Made by a program: the position numbers and the translations under genes
Notes under the pieces: model-generated
What the model was told of the DNA's origin: nothing
What the model saw: the letters and a program-made list of their open reading frames with translations, nothing else
The model's database searches: none
NCBI GenBank assembly: GCA_944349855.1
Contig: CALVNS010000002.1
Span: 1 to 64,000, forward strand
DNA length: 64,000 bases
Reading direction: 5' to 3'
From: an uncultured Eubacteriales bacterium
GTDB lineage: Bacteria; Bacillota; Clostridia; Christensenellales; Aristaeellaceae
Shown: piece by piece, positions 1 to 8,542 of the stretch
How the letters are laid out: each line of letters starts with the position of its first letter
Numbering within the stretch: position 1 is the stretch's first letter

Positions 1-4
1 CCCG

Positions 5-481
5 ATGAAAGAAGCCAAGACTAACGCCATGCGCGCGCTTGAGCGCGCGCAGATTCCCTATACTCCCCACGAATACGACGCCTCTGAAAGCGTCGACGGC
101 GTGCACGCCGCACATGCGCTGGGCGTGGACCCCGCGCGCGTGTTCAAGACGCTGGTGACGCACGCCCGCAGCGGCGGCCACTGCGTCTTCGTCATCCCGG
201 TGGAGCGGGAGTTGGACCTCAAGAAGGCCGCGCGCGCCGCTGGGGAAAAGTCCGTGGAGATGCTGCACGTGAAGGACCTGCTCCCCACCACGGGCTATGT
301 GCGCGGCGGGTGCAGTCCCATCGGCATGAAGAAGGCGTTTCCCACGTTTGTGGATGAGAGCGCGCTCCTGCACGAGCGCATCTTCGTCAGCGCCGGGCGT
401 ATCGGCCGCCAGGTCGAGCTCGCTCCGCGCGACCTGGCCGCGCTCACCGGCGCGCGCTTTGCCGACCTGCTCGCCCTGTAA
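5..481 (+). CDS. ybaK: YbaK/EbsC-type aminoacyl-tRNA deacylase
   Basis: The 158-residue protein matches the YbaK/ProX-like family, which hydrolyses mischarged aminoacyl-tRNA (Cys-tRNAPro in the best-studied members) and so edits tRNA charging in the cytosol. Visible family signatures are the N-terminal ALERAQIPYTPHEYD, the VFKTLV strand with the family lysine, the GYVRGGCSPIGMKK loop near residues 97-110, and VSAGRIGRQVELAP near the C-terminus. Length is normal for the family. The ATG at position 5 sits almost at the window edge, so the ribosome binding site and any upstream partner cannot be seen. It runs toward the acetyltransferase gene 60 bases downstream. Family assignment is firm; exact tRNA specificity is inference. 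Confidence 0.9.
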   Translation: MKEAKTNAMRALERAQIPYTPHEYDASESVDGVHAAHALGVDPARVFKTLVTHARSGGHCVFVIPVERELDLKKAARAAGEKSVEMLHVKDLLPTTGYVRGGCSPIGMKKAFPTFVDESALLHERIFVSAGRIGRQVELAPRDLAALTGARFADLLAL

Positions 482-541
482 CGCGCCGCGCGCATCGCGC
501 TTGTCATTGCAAAAAAAATGCCCGCCGAAGGAGGCAGCTTC

Positions 542-991
542 ATGATCGTAGCGGTCGACCGGTCCAACATGCCGCAGGCCGCGGCTGTCCACTCCATCTC
601 CTGGCAGGACTCGCACCGCGCCTTCTGTTCTCCGGACTTTATCAGCCTGCATACGCCGGAGCGCCAGCAGGCATACCTGGAGAAAAAGATGGCCGGCGGA
701 AGCGCGTTCTATCTGCTCATGGAAAAGGAGCCTCTGGGCATTGTATCTGTTACGGGCAACCTGATTGAAGACCTCTATGTCCTGCCCGACCACCACAATC
801 AGGGGTATGGAACGGCGCTGCTGCAATTTGCCATCGAAAAATGTACGGGTATTCCCACGCTTTGGATTCTTGAAAACAACGTGCATGCGGCGCGGCTGTA
901 TCGGCGAATGGGGTTTCAAGAAACGGGGAAGAGAAACGTCGTTTCAGGCGGGCTGGATGAGATTGAGTTCGCGCTGGCATCGCCTACATGA
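542..991 (+). CDS. GNAT-family N-acetyltransferase
   Basis: A 149-residue GNAT enzyme, expected to move an acetyl group from acetyl-CoA to an amine. The acetyl-CoA-binding loop appears as NQGYGTALL (around residues 82-90), preceded by the beta-4 strand IEDLYVLPD and followed by the LENNVHAARLYRRMGF segment that ends most GNAT folds. The substrate is not predictable. A start 24 bases upstream (ATG at 518) is possible, but an AAGGAGG element at 527-534 lies correctly for the ATG at 542, so that start is chosen. It probably shares a transcript with the preceding YbaK-type gene and ends before a strong hairpin terminator at 1071. Confidence 0.85.
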   Translation: MIVAVDRSNMPQAAAVHSISWQDSHRAFCSPDFISLHTPERQQAYLEKKMAGGSAFYLLMEKEPLGIVSVTGNLIEDLYVLPDHHNQGYGTALLQFAIEKCTGIPTLWILENNVHAARLYRRMGFQETGKRNVVSGGLDEIEFALASPT

Positions 992-1070
992 GGCTGGCTG
1001 TTCTCGGGGTAGCCCCCTGCCCTTTAGGGCCGAATGCCCGTTCCGACGCCAAGCCTTGGGGCAACAGAAA

Positions 1071-1102
1071 CGTCCCGCCTTCCCAGGCGGGACGCCTTTT
1101 TA
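1071..1102. terminator. Rho-independent terminator between convergent genes
   Basis: A perfect GC-rich stem (CGTCCCGCC pairing with GGCGGGACG) with a short loop is followed on the plus strand by a T run. It lies between the plus-strand acetyltransferase and the end of the minus-strand aldehyde dehydrogenase and could serve both. Confidence 0.85.
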
Positions 1103-1106
1103 TGCC

Positions 1107-2471
1107 TCAGCGCAGGAACATGCGCACCATGCGGTCCTTCCACTTGCTGTAGGGCGGATAGCGCATCGGCAGGTCGAGCCAGCAGGCCTTCTTCACGATC
1201 GAGCGCATGTGGCTGAACGTCTCAAAACTGCGCCGGCCATGGTAGCTGCCCATGCCGCTTTGCCCCACGCCGCCAAAGCCCATGTGCGTCGTGGCCAGAT
1301 GGATGATCGTATCGTTGATGCATCCGCCGCCGAACGAAAGCGTGTCCAGCACGCGGCGCTCCACCGCCCGGTCCTTGGTGAACAGGTACAGCGCCAGCGG
1401 CTTTTCGCCCGCGCGCACGAAGTCGACGGCCTCTTCCAGCGCGTCGAAGGGGATGACCGGCAGGATCGGCCCGAAGATCTCCTCCTGCATGACGGGGCTT
1501 TCGCGCGTCACGCCCGTGAGGATCGTCGGCGCCATGCGCAGGCCCTTCGTCTCTCCGCCACACACGATCTGGGCTCCCTCCAGCAGTCCCTTGAGCCGCT
1601 CCATGTGTTTCTCGTTGACGATGCGCACGAACTTGTCGTTGGACAATGGATCTTCGCCGAAAAAGCGGCGGATCTCCTCCCGGATGGCGGCGATGAGCGG
1701 CTCCTGCACGTCGCGCTGCACGAGCAGATAGTCCGGCGCGACGCAGGTCTGCCCCGCGTTGAGGAACTTGCCGAAGGCGATTCGCCGTGCGGCCAGGGCC
1801 ACATCGGCCGTCCCGTCGACGATACACGGGCTCTTGCCGCCCAGTTCGAGCGTCACAGGCGTGAGGTATTTGGCCGCCGACTCCATGACCAGCTTGCCCA
1901 CCGTCACGCCGCCGGTGAAGAAGATCGTATCAAAGCGCTGGCGCAGCAGGTCCTGGTTTTCCTGACGTCCGCCCTGCACGACGGCGACATACTCGGGTGG
2001 AAAACACGCCGCCACCAGGTCCGCGATCGCCTGCGACGTCGCCGGCGCATAGGCCGAGGGCTTGAGCACCACGCAGTTGCCCGCGGCAAGCGCGCCCACA
2101 AGCGGATCCAGGCTGAGCTGGAACGGATAGTTCCACGGCGCCATGACGAGCGCCACGCCGTATGGTTCGGGCGAGACGAACGAGCGCGAGGGGAACTGCG
2201 CCATGGGCGTGCGCACCGCCCGCTCACGGCTCCAGGCGCGCACGTGCTTCAGCTGACAGTGCAGCTCGTCCAACACCATGCCCACCTCCGTCATGTACGC
2301 CTCGGAGGAGGACTTGTTCAGGTCCTGCTTGAGCGCGGCCTCGATGGCGTCCTCGCGCTCGAGGATCGCCCGGCGCAGCCGGCGCAGCGCCTCCACGCGC
2401 CGTTCCACCGGCCGCGTCGCGCCGCTGAGAAAGTATGCGCGCTGCGCGCGCACGATCTGTTCGATGTTCAT
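1107..2471 (-). CDS. Aldehyde dehydrogenase (NAD(P)-dependent, ALDH3-like)
   Basis: A 454-residue aldehyde dehydrogenase, oxidising an aldehyde to the carboxylic acid with NAD(P). The fold signatures are clear: APWNYPFQL (around 111-119), the glycine-rich FFTGG, the general-base glutamate in TLELGGKSP (E209) and the catalytic cysteine in NAGQTC (C243). The short length and the basic C-terminal tail (YPPYSKWKDRMVRMFLR) resemble ALDH3/fatty-aldehyde dehydrogenases rather than the roughly 490-residue classical type. The ATG at 2471 follows GGAGG at a good distance; an upstream in-frame ATG lacks this. It is the last gene of an operon with an iron alcohol dehydrogenase 10 bases upstream, so the pair could take an alcohol to an acid or run the reverse. 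The natural substrate is unknown. Confidence 0.92.
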   Translation of the reverse strand: MNIEQIVRAQRAYFLSGATRPVERRVEALRRLRRAILEREDAIEAALKQDLNKSSSEAYMTEVGMVLDELHCQLKHVRAWSRERAVRTPMAQFPSRSFVSPEPYGVALVMAPWNYPFQLSLDPLVGALAAGNCVVLKPSAYAPATSQAIADLVAACFPPEYVAVVQGGRQENQDLLRQRFDTIFFTGGVTVGKLVMESAAKYLTPVTLELGGKSPCIVDGTADVALAARRIAFGKFLNAGQTCVAPDYLLVQRDVQEPLIAAIREEIRRFFGEDPLSNDKFVRIVNEKHMERLKGLLEGAQIVCGGETKGLRMAPTILTGVTRESPVMQEEIFGPILPVIPFDALEEAVDFVRAGEKPLALYLFTKDRAVERRVLDTLSFGGGCINDTIIHLATTHMGFGGVGQSGMGSYHGRRSFETFSHMRSIVKKACWLDLPMRYPPYSKWKDRMVRMFLR

Positions 2472-2481
2472 GGGTGCCTCC

Positions 2482-3663
2482 TTACCATGCAGCCCGCAAA
2501 AGGGCCGCCACATCCTCGCGCGTGGCCTCTTTGGGATTGACGATCATCGCGCCGTCGTTCACCGCGGCCTGCGCAATCCGCTCAAACGCCTCCTCGCTGG
2601 CGTGCGTGTCGCGCAGGCGCGTGGGCAGGCCACAGGCTGCATTGAGCTCTCGCAGCATCGCCTCGATCCGCTCGATGACCGCCGTGGCGCGTTCCGCCTG
2701 CGGCGTGCGCACGTAGACCTGCGGACCTGCCATTGGCAACAGCATTTCCCCATAGCGTGCGGCACATGCATCCAGGTTGAAGCGCATGCAGTGCGGCAGC
2801 AGGATCGCCATCGCCTCGCCGTGCGGCACGCGGCATACGCCGCCCAGCGCGTGCCCCACCGCATGCACCAGGCCGACCATCGAGTTGGAGAACGCCGCGC
2901 CGGCCATCGTCGCCGCGCACGCCATCTCCATGCGCGCTTCATCCCCGCCTTGCCCCCGCGTCGCCGGCACCAGACTGCGCGCGATCATCTCGATCGCGCC
3001 GCGCGCATAGGCGTCGCTGATGGGGTTGTGTTGCAGGCACGAATACGCCTCCACCGCGTGGCACAGCGCGTCCATGCCCGTGGCGGCTGTGATGCGCGGC
3101 GGCAGCGTGCGCGTCATGCGCGGGTCGAGCACGGCCGCGTCGGGCAGCAGGCTGCCGGAGATGAACTCCATCTTCAACGCCCGCGCATCGTCGCGCACGA
3201 CGGCCACTGCCGTCGCCTCCGAGCCCGTGCCCGCCGTCGTCGGCACGGCGATGAAGGGCACGTGCGCGCCGCGCGGCATCGCCTCGCAGCCCATCAGTTC
3301 GCCCAGCTCCCGCGCGCCGTGCGCGATCACCATGCACAGGCCCTTGGCCGTGTCCAGCACCGAGCCGCCGCCGACCGCAACCACGCTGTCGCAGCCGTGC
3401 TCGCGGTATGCATCGGCGATCCGGCCGATCAGCGAGATCGACGAGTCCGGCGGCACCTCCGTCCAGACGGCCTGCGCCGGCGTCTCTCCCTCGCGCAGCG
3501 CGCGCTCGCACAGCGCCAGCAGGCCGGCGCGCAAAAGCCCCGCGTCGCTGATCAGCAGGGGGCGCTGCGCCCCCAACAGCTGCAATTCGTGCGGAATGTT
3601 CTCCAAGGCCAGCGCGCCGGCAAGCAGCCGCGGCGGCGTCTGAAACTCAAAGTATGCTTGCAT
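2482..3663 (-). CDS. Iron-containing alcohol dehydrogenase
   Basis: A 393-residue group III (Fe-dependent) alcohol dehydrogenase that interconverts alcohols and aldehydes or ketones with NAD(P)H. The nucleotide-binding GGGSVLDTAKG motif is near residue 98, followed by PTTAGTGSEATA. The metal-ligand region has HAVEAYSC and, further on, HAVGHALGG and PHGEAMAILLPH, which supply the histidine ligands typical of the family. The start is supported by an AAGGAGG sequence ten bases upstream. It overlaps the end of the SCP2-like gene by 17 bases and is followed closely by the aldehyde dehydrogenase, so all three are probably co-transcribed from the promoter at 4207-4235. Substrate specificity cannot be read from the sequence. 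Confidence 0.93.
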   Translation of the reverse strand: MQAYFEFQTPPRLLAGALALENIPHELQLLGAQRPLLISDAGLLRAGLLALCERALREGETPAQAVWTEVPPDSSISLIGRIADAYREHGCDSVVAVGGGSVLDTAKGLCMVIAHGARELGELMGCEAMPRGAHVPFIAVPTTAGTGSEATAVAVVRDDARALKMEFISGSLLPDAAVLDPRMTRTLPPRITAATGMDALCHAVEAYSCLQHNPISDAYARGAIEMIARSLVPATRGQGGDEARMEMACAATMAGAAFSNSMVGLVHAVGHALGGVCRVPHGEAMAILLPHCMRFNLDACAARYGEMLLPMAGPQVYVRTPQAERATAVIERIEAMLRELNAACGLPTRLRDTHASEEAFERIAQAAVNDGAMIVNPKEATREDVAALLRAAW

Positions 3664-4168
3664 GGGTGCTTTCCCTCCTTCTCAGGTCAAACGGCCAGAA
3701 GATCAGCAGGTACAGCAGCAGGCTCGACATCTGCTTCTCCGGCCGGCGGCGCAGGATGCGGCGTGCCCACGGCCATGGAAACAGATAGCGCTCCGCGATG
3801 TCCACGCAGCGCACGACCGGCATCGTCTGGGTGATGTCCCCGCGCAGCGTAAAGCGGTGCTGTGCATACGCCTGCGCCACGCCGATCACGCCCGTCATCA
3901 ACAGAAAGGCCGCATCCAGATTCTTCATCGCGATGGTCACGTCCGCCTGCGCGTCCTGCACGCGCCGCACGCGTCCGCTCTCCAGCCGCACGCAAAGCCT
4001 GGGTCCGCCCGCGCCCGTCTCCAGACGCATCGTAAAACCTTCTCCCAGCGACGCCACCTCGCGGCGCACCTGCGAATCCCGTTGCGCCAGCACGTCCAGC
4101 GCGCGCGCGAGCACGAAGAGCACCGCGGCGCAAACCGCCCGCTTGCCCCTGCGCGCAAAGCTGTTCAT
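3647..4168 (-). CDS. SCP2-like lipid-binding protein
   Basis: A 173-residue protein with an N-terminal hydrophobic segment (AVCAAVLFVLARALDVL). Its central part resembles SCP2/sterol-carrier-like domains: a strand rich in LRLET/CVRLESGRV, then ADVTIAMKNLDAAFLLMTGVIGVAQAYAQHRFTLRGD. Such domains bind acyl chains or other lipids. The C-terminus is basic with a hydrophobic LLLYLLIFWPF stretch, so membrane association is likely. The ATG at 4168 follows GGAGGTGATCGTG, a near-ideal ribosome binding site. It is first in an operon with an alcohol and an aldehyde dehydrogenase and overlaps the former, which suggests a role in presenting a lipophilic substrate. That role is inference; the domain call rests on pattern recognition only. 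Confidence 0.6.
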   Translation of the reverse strand: MNSFARRGKRAVCAAVLFVLARALDVLAQRDSQVRREVASLGEGFTMRLETGAGGPRLCVRLESGRVRRVQDAQADVTIAMKNLDAAFLLMTGVIGVAQAYAQHRFTLRGDITQTMPVVRCVDIAERYLFPWPWARRILRRRPEKQMSSLLLYLLIFWPFDLRRRESTHASIL

Positions 4169-4206
4169 CACGATCACCTCCGCTTTATTTTGTATTTCAA
4201 AGGGAA

Positions 4207-4235
4207 AGTATACCATATGGAGTGCCTTTGCGCAA
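4207..4235 (-). promoter_or_regulatory. Sigma-A-like promoter of the SCP2/ADH/ALDH operon
   Basis: On the minus strand TTGCGC (4230-4235) and TATACT (4207-4212) are separated by 17 bases, with a TGG extended -10 element. It points into the SCP2-like gene about 40 bases away. Confidence 0.65.
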
Positions 4236-4337
4236 GACGTCCTGAGCTGACTGGCGCAAAAACTTCCCAGACGGAGAAAGGAATCCGGCGCGCGCGCGCA
4301 GAATAATCCCAAAATGTTACGGACATGGGAGGCGTCT

Positions 4338-5003
4338 ATGGAAAACAAGCATTTTACATCCAATAAAGTCTTTCGCAAGTTCTACACGATTGGCGAGGAG
4401 ATCATGAACGCGGTCACCCATGGCGTGGGCGCGCTTTTGGCGATCGCGGGTCTGGTACTCAACATCGTGTTCGGCGCGCTTTCCGCAGACGCCGCAAAGC
4501 TGGCCGGGGGGCTGGTATACGGCATCATGCTGGTGATCCTGTTTACGGCCTCGACGCTCTACCACGCGCTGACGCACCCCACGGCCAAGGCGGTCTTTCG
4601 CGTGCTGGACCATACGTCGATCTTTCTGCTGATCGCGGGCACGTATACGCCCATCACGCTGGTGACGCTGCGCGGCCCGGTCGGATGGACGATTTTCGGC
4701 GTGGTGTGGGCCTGCGCCGTGATCGGCATCGTACTCAACGCGATCAGCATCGAGCGGTTCAAGGTCTTCTCGATGATCTGTTACGTCGCCATGGGCTGGT
4801 GTGTGATCTTCGCATTTCCGCCGCTGTTTCGCGCGATGCCGCTGCCGGGGCTTGTGCTGTTGATCGCCGGCGGCGTGTGCTACACGGGCGGCATCGTGTT
4901 CTATGCGCTGCGCCGGCGCTACATGCACGGCATCTGGCACCTTTTCGTGCTGGCAGGCGCCGTGTGCCACTACCTGGCCGTGTTGCTCTACGTCATTCGC
5001 TGA
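4338..5003 (+). CDS. Hemolysin III / TrhA family membrane protein
   Basis: A 221-residue integral membrane protein of the hemolysin III (PAQR-related) family with about seven transmembrane helices. Conserved family features are NAVTHGVGALL near the N-terminus, STLYHALTHP after the second helix, LDHTSIFLLIAGTYTP, and the C-terminal HGIWHLFVLAGAVCHYLAV, which carry the histidines and aspartate thought to bind a metal. Members are linked to membrane-lipid homeostasis; true haemolytic activity is doubtful for most. The ATG at 4338 is preceded by GGGAGG; an alternative ATG at 4314 has no such site. It is divergent from the SCP2 operon and 50 bases upstream of a glycosyltransferase gene. Confidence 0.92.
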   Translation: MENKHFTSNKVFRKFYTIGEEIMNAVTHGVGALLAIAGLVLNIVFGALSADAAKLAGGLVYGIMLVILFTASTLYHALTHPTAKAVFRVLDHTSIFLLIAGTYTPITLVTLRGPVGWTIFGVVWACAVIGIVLNAISIERFKVFSMICYVAMGWCVIFAFPPLFRAMPLPGLVLLIAGGVCYTGGIVFYALRRRYMHGIWHLFVLAGAVCHYLAVLLYVIR

Positions 5004-5053
5004 CGTGCTCCCTCACGCGCGTTCCCAATGCACAAAAGCCTGGAGGAATGAAC

Positions 5054-6001
5054 ATGCTCTTATCGTTCATCGTGCCCTGCTACAATGAAGAGGGAAACGT
5101 GCGGCTCTTTTACGACGCAGCCGTGCGCGCCATCCGCGAACAGACCGACGACTTTGAGCTGATCTTCATCAACGACGGCTCAAAGGACGGCACGCTTACC
5201 CGCCTGCGCGAGATCGCACGGGAGAGCGACGCCTGCGTGAAGGTGATCAACTTCTCGCGCAACTTCGGCAAGGAGGCCGGCATCTACGCAGGGCTGACGC
5301 ACGCGCGCGGCGAGTATGCCTGCATCATCGATGCGGACATGCAGCAGCGCCCGGAAGTCGCCATGGAGATGCTCGCGTTTTTGCGCAGCCACCCCGAATA
5401 CGACTGCGTGACCGCCTATCAGCAGGAGCGGCACGAGGGCAAGCTGCTCGCGTTCTACAAGCGCACCTTTTACCGGCTGATCAACCGCCTGTCGGAGGTC
5501 GAGTTTGTCTCCGGGGCGAGCGACTTTCGCATGTTCAACCGCAAGATGATCGACGCGGTGCTGTCCATGAGCGAGTACTACCGCTTTTCCAAGGGCCTGT
5601 TTGCGTTCGTGGGCTTCAACACCTACTTCATGCCCTACGAGGCGCAGGCGCGCGCCAGCGGCACGTCGAAGTGGTCATTTTGGAAGCTGTTCCGCTATGC
5701 GATAGAAGGCATCGTCTCCTTCAGCACAGCGCCGCTTCGCCTCACAACGGTGCTGGGCCTGCTCTTTTCAGGCGCGTCATTCCTCTACCTGCTGGTCGTG
5801 GTGCTGCAAAAGCTGCTGGTGGGCATCGAGATCGCGGGCTATCCGACGCTGGTGGCGCTGATCCTGCTGCTGGGCGGCATTCAGCTGCTGGCGCTGGGCA
5901 TCATCGGCGAATACCTGGCGCGCAACTATGTGGAGACCAAGCGGCGGCCGATCTACATCGTGCGCGACATCATCGAAAGCCAGGCCGAAAGGCAGCCATG
6001 A
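5054..6001 (+). CDS. GtrB-like polyprenyl-phosphate glycosyltransferase (GT2)
   Basis: A 315-residue family 2 glycosyltransferase with a cytosolic GT-A domain and two C-terminal transmembrane helices (TTVLGLLFSGASFLYLLVVVL and ALILLLGGIQLLALGIIG). Motifs include FIVPCYNEEGNV, FINDGSKDGT, NFSRNFGKEAGIYAGL and IDADMQQRPE, as in GtrB, CsbB and dolichol-phosphate glucosyl/mannosyltransferases. It probably moves a sugar from a nucleotide donor to undecaprenyl phosphate at the inner membrane face for decoration of wall or membrane glycans. Two ATGs lie at 5048 and 5054; GGAGG at 5042-5046 is spaced correctly only for 5054. The sugar and acceptor are not predictable. A hairpin at 6025 follows the stop codon. 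Confidence 0.92.
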   Translation: MLLSFIVPCYNEEGNVRLFYDAAVRAIREQTDDFELIFINDGSKDGTLTRLREIARESDACVKVINFSRNFGKEAGIYAGLTHARGEYACIIDADMQQRPEVAMEMLAFLRSHPEYDCVTAYQQERHEGKLLAFYKRTFYRLINRLSEVEFVSGASDFRMFNRKMIDAVLSMSEYYRFSKGLFAFVGFNTYFMPYEAQARASGTSKWSFWKLFRYAIEGIVSFSTAPLRLTTVLGLLFSGASFLYLLVVVLQKLLVGIEIAGYPTLVALILLLGGIQLLALGIIGEYLARNYVETKRRPIYIVRDIIESQAERQP

Positions 6002-6024
6002 GGCGCCCCGTGCAGAGGGCCAAG

Positions 6025-6054
6025 CAGGCGGCGGATGGGCTCATCCGCCGCCTG
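6025..6054. terminator. Hairpin between convergent genes
   Basis: A perfect 13-base stem (CAGGCGGCGGATG with its complement) around a four-base loop sits between the glycosyltransferase and GH3 stops. T runs on both sides are weak, so it may be a terminator or a transcript-end stabiliser. Confidence 0.6.
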
Positions 6055-6063
6055 TCGTTATCT

Positions 6064-8343
6064 CTATGCCTGCGCGCGGTCTTCAGCTTCGCGCAGCGCC
6101 CGCACGATGTCGTGCAGCACGTTCGCGCCGGCGGCGTCGCCTGCAAAGGAAACCAGCGCGCGCAGCGGCATGTCGCGCAGCATGGCGTCCACCATCTGCT
6201 GTGTGCTCTCGCCCAGCGCCTTGCTGTCCCCACCGCCCATGACCGCGGTCAGGGCGTCGGCCAGGGGACGCAGGATCTCCTGCGCGCCCGGGATTTTCAT
6301 TGCGTCGCCAAAGGTTGTGTTCTCATGCACGCGCACGGGCAGACGGCGCGTCGACTCGATCTGAACCCGCGCGCGCTGGCGCACGTCCGTGCTGGACGCC
6401 GCGGCGAGCACATCATATGCGCCGGGCTCGACGTACCAGTCCGAAATCGCCGTCTCGTAGTAGGCAAATGCGCGCGGCGGCAGCTGGACGGAGAGCGTCT
6501 TCGTCTCGCCCGGCTCCAGATGTATCTTGGCAAATCCGCGCAACTCCTTGACTGGCCGCGAAATGCCCTCGTGCGCCGGGGCGACATAGAACTGCACGAT
6601 CTCCTTGGCCGCAACGCGGCCGGTATTGGTCACCTCCACGCTGGCGGTGAGCGTCTCGGTATCCTTCATGCGCTCCTTGTCCAGGCGCAGGTTGTCATAC
6701 GCAAACGTCGTGTAGGACAGGCCGTGCCCGAAGGGGAAGAGCACCTTCACGCTGCGCTTGTCGTAGTATCGGTAGCCGACATAGATGCCCTCCCGGTACT
6801 CGACCCGATCGCCGTCGCCAGGAAAGTTCAGGTGGGATGGATTGTCCTCCATATGCAGCGGGAACGTCTCGGCCAGCTTGCCGCAGGGCGACGCCTTGCC
6901 AAAGAGCAGGTCCGCCACCGCACCGCCGACGGCCTGCCCGCCCAGGTATGCCTCCAGGATGGCGGGCACTTCGTCCGCCCAGGGCATCTCCACGGGCGCG
7001 CCGTTGTGCAGCACGACGACCACGCGCTTTTGCACGCGCAGTACCTCGCGGATGAGCTGGGTCTGGCACTCGGGCAGGCGCATGTGCTTGCGGTCGTAAC
7101 CCTCGGACTCGAAGGCGTCGGGCAGGCCCACGAAGAGCACGGCCGTCTCTGCGGCCTGGGCGGCGTTGACCGCACGGCTGAGCAGCTCTTTATCGGTCCT
7201 GTCCTCCCGGCCGCAGCAGCCCTGCGCGTAGATGACGTCGGCATACTCGGAGGCCGCCTCCATGGCGCCAGTCTCTTCGCTGGCGTTGATATGCGAGCTG
7301 CCGCCCCCTTGATAACGCGGATGCTTGACGAACGGCCCGATGAACGCCACCCGCCGCGATGCGGACAGGGGCAGCAGGTCGCCTTCATTCTTGAGCAGCA
7401 CCATGCACTCGCGCGCCACGGCGCGGGCAAGCTTGTGATGGCCTGCGCGATCGAAGACCGCCGTGCGGTCGCGGCCCTCGAGGTAGCGGTTCACCACCGT
7501 GAGGATCCGCTCGGCGGCGCGGTCCACAACGGCCTCTTCAATGCGCCCCTCACGCACCGCGCGCACAAGCGCCTCGTCGTTGTGCGCGCCGCCGAAGGGC
7601 ATCTGCAGGTCCAGGCCCGCCGCCACGCCCGCCACGTGATCGTTGCAGGCGCCCCAGTCCGTGACGGTGCAACCGTCAAAGCCCCACTCGCCGCGCAGGA
7701 TGTCGGTCAGCAGGCGCTCGTTTTCGCTGGCATACACGCCGTTCACGCGGTTGTAGGAACACATGACCGTCCAGGGCTTGCCTTCCTTGACCGCGCCCTC
7801 AAAGCTGGCCAGGTAGATCTCGCGCAGCGTGCGCTCGTCGACCCGGGCGTCGACGCTCATGCGGCGCGTCTCCTGGTTGTTGACGGCGTAGTGCTTGAGG
7901 CTCGTGCCCACCTTTCTGGATTGCACGCCGCGGATGTGCGCGGCGGCCAGCTCACCGGACAGATAGGGATCCTCGGAAAAGTATTCAAAATTGCGTCCAC
8001 ACAGCGGGGAGCGCTTGATGTTGGCCGCCGGGCCGAGCAGGACGCCGACGCCCTCCGCCTGGCACTCCTTCCCGAGCGCCTCGCCCACGCGGAAGAGAAG
8101 GTCGCGATCAAACGAGCAGGCCAGTCCGGCGGCCGTGGGGAAACAGACGGCCTTGATGCTGGCGTTGATCCCCAGATGGTCGGCCGACTGATCCTGCTTG
8201 CGTAGGCCGTGCGGCCCATCTGCGACCATCATCCGGGGCACGCCCAGGCGCTCGACGGCCTTGGTATGCCAAAAATCCGCGCCGGAGCACAGTGACGCCT
8301 TTTCCTCCAGTGTCATTTCGCTTACGACTTTCTTCACGTCCAT
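6064..8343 (-). CDS. Glycoside hydrolase family 3 beta-glucosidase-type enzyme
   Basis: A 759-residue GH3 enzyme without a signal peptide, so probably a cytosolic exo-glycosidase that removes beta-linked sugars from imported oligosaccharides. The N-terminal barrel holds MVADGPHGLR, KHYAVNNQE and the nucleophile aspartate in TVTDWG (D229). The second domain contains GPFVKHPRYQGGGSSHI and ends in a fibronectin-III-like region (VTNTGRVAAKEIVQFY). A further C-terminal helical tail of about 100 residues follows, as in many clostridial homologues. The ATG at 8343 is preceded by AAAGAGGG, while the upstream in-frame ATG lacks a site. Substrate could be beta-glucosides, xylosides or related sugars. 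Confidence 0.92.
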   Translation of the reverse strand: MDVKKVVSEMTLEEKASLCSGADFWHTKAVERLGVPRMMVADGPHGLRKQDQSADHLGINASIKAVCFPTAAGLACSFDRDLLFRVGEALGKECQAEGVGVLLGPAANIKRSPLCGRNFEYFSEDPYLSGELAAAHIRGVQSRKVGTSLKHYAVNNQETRRMSVDARVDERTLREIYLASFEGAVKEGKPWTVMCSYNRVNGVYASENERLLTDILRGEWGFDGCTVTDWGACNDHVAGVAAGLDLQMPFGGAHNDEALVRAVREGRIEEAVVDRAAERILTVVNRYLEGRDRTAVFDRAGHHKLARAVARECMVLLKNEGDLLPLSASRRVAFIGPFVKHPRYQGGGSSHINASEETGAMEAASEYADVIYAQGCCGREDRTDKELLSRAVNAAQAAETAVLFVGLPDAFESEGYDRKHMRLPECQTQLIREVLRVQKRVVVVLHNGAPVEMPWADEVPAILEAYLGGQAVGGAVADLLFGKASPCGKLAETFPLHMEDNPSHLNFPGDGDRVEYREGIYVGYRYYDKRSVKVLFPFGHGLSYTTFAYDNLRLDKERMKDTETLTASVEVTNTGRVAAKEIVQFYVAPAHEGISRPVKELRGFAKIHLEPGETKTLSVQLPPRAFAYYETAISDWYVEPGAYDVLAAASSTDVRQRARVQIESTRRLPVRVHENTTFGDAMKIPGAQEILRPLADALTAVMGGGDSKALGESTQQMVDAMLRDMPLRALVSFAGDAAGANVLHDIVRALREAEDRAQA

Positions 8344-8480
8344 ACGAAGCCCTCTTTCTTCCGTGCGATCAGCGCGCACGACGCTTATCATTGAATGATT
8401 GATTTCGATGCGGTATGCTTTCTTTCCTCCAGCTTTCCTGTAAAATGTCGAAAAGGTCCCCGCATATGCGGGGCCTGCGC

Positions 8481-8509
8481 TTGATTTTGGGGCCCTTGCG
8501 TATTATGAT
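8481..8509 (+). promoter_or_regulatory. Promoter of the lrgAB-like pair
   Basis: TTGATT (8481-8486) and TATGAT (8504-8509) are separated by 17 bases and lie about 35 bases before the LrgA-like start codon. Confidence 0.6.
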
Positions 8510-8542
8510 AGAACCACTCTTTGATGGAATCGAGGCGTGTAC

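Noticed and set aside
5671..8205. Plus-strand frame of over 840 codons opposite the GH3 gene
   Set aside because: Shadow frame; the GH3 gene on the other strand has all catalytic motifs.
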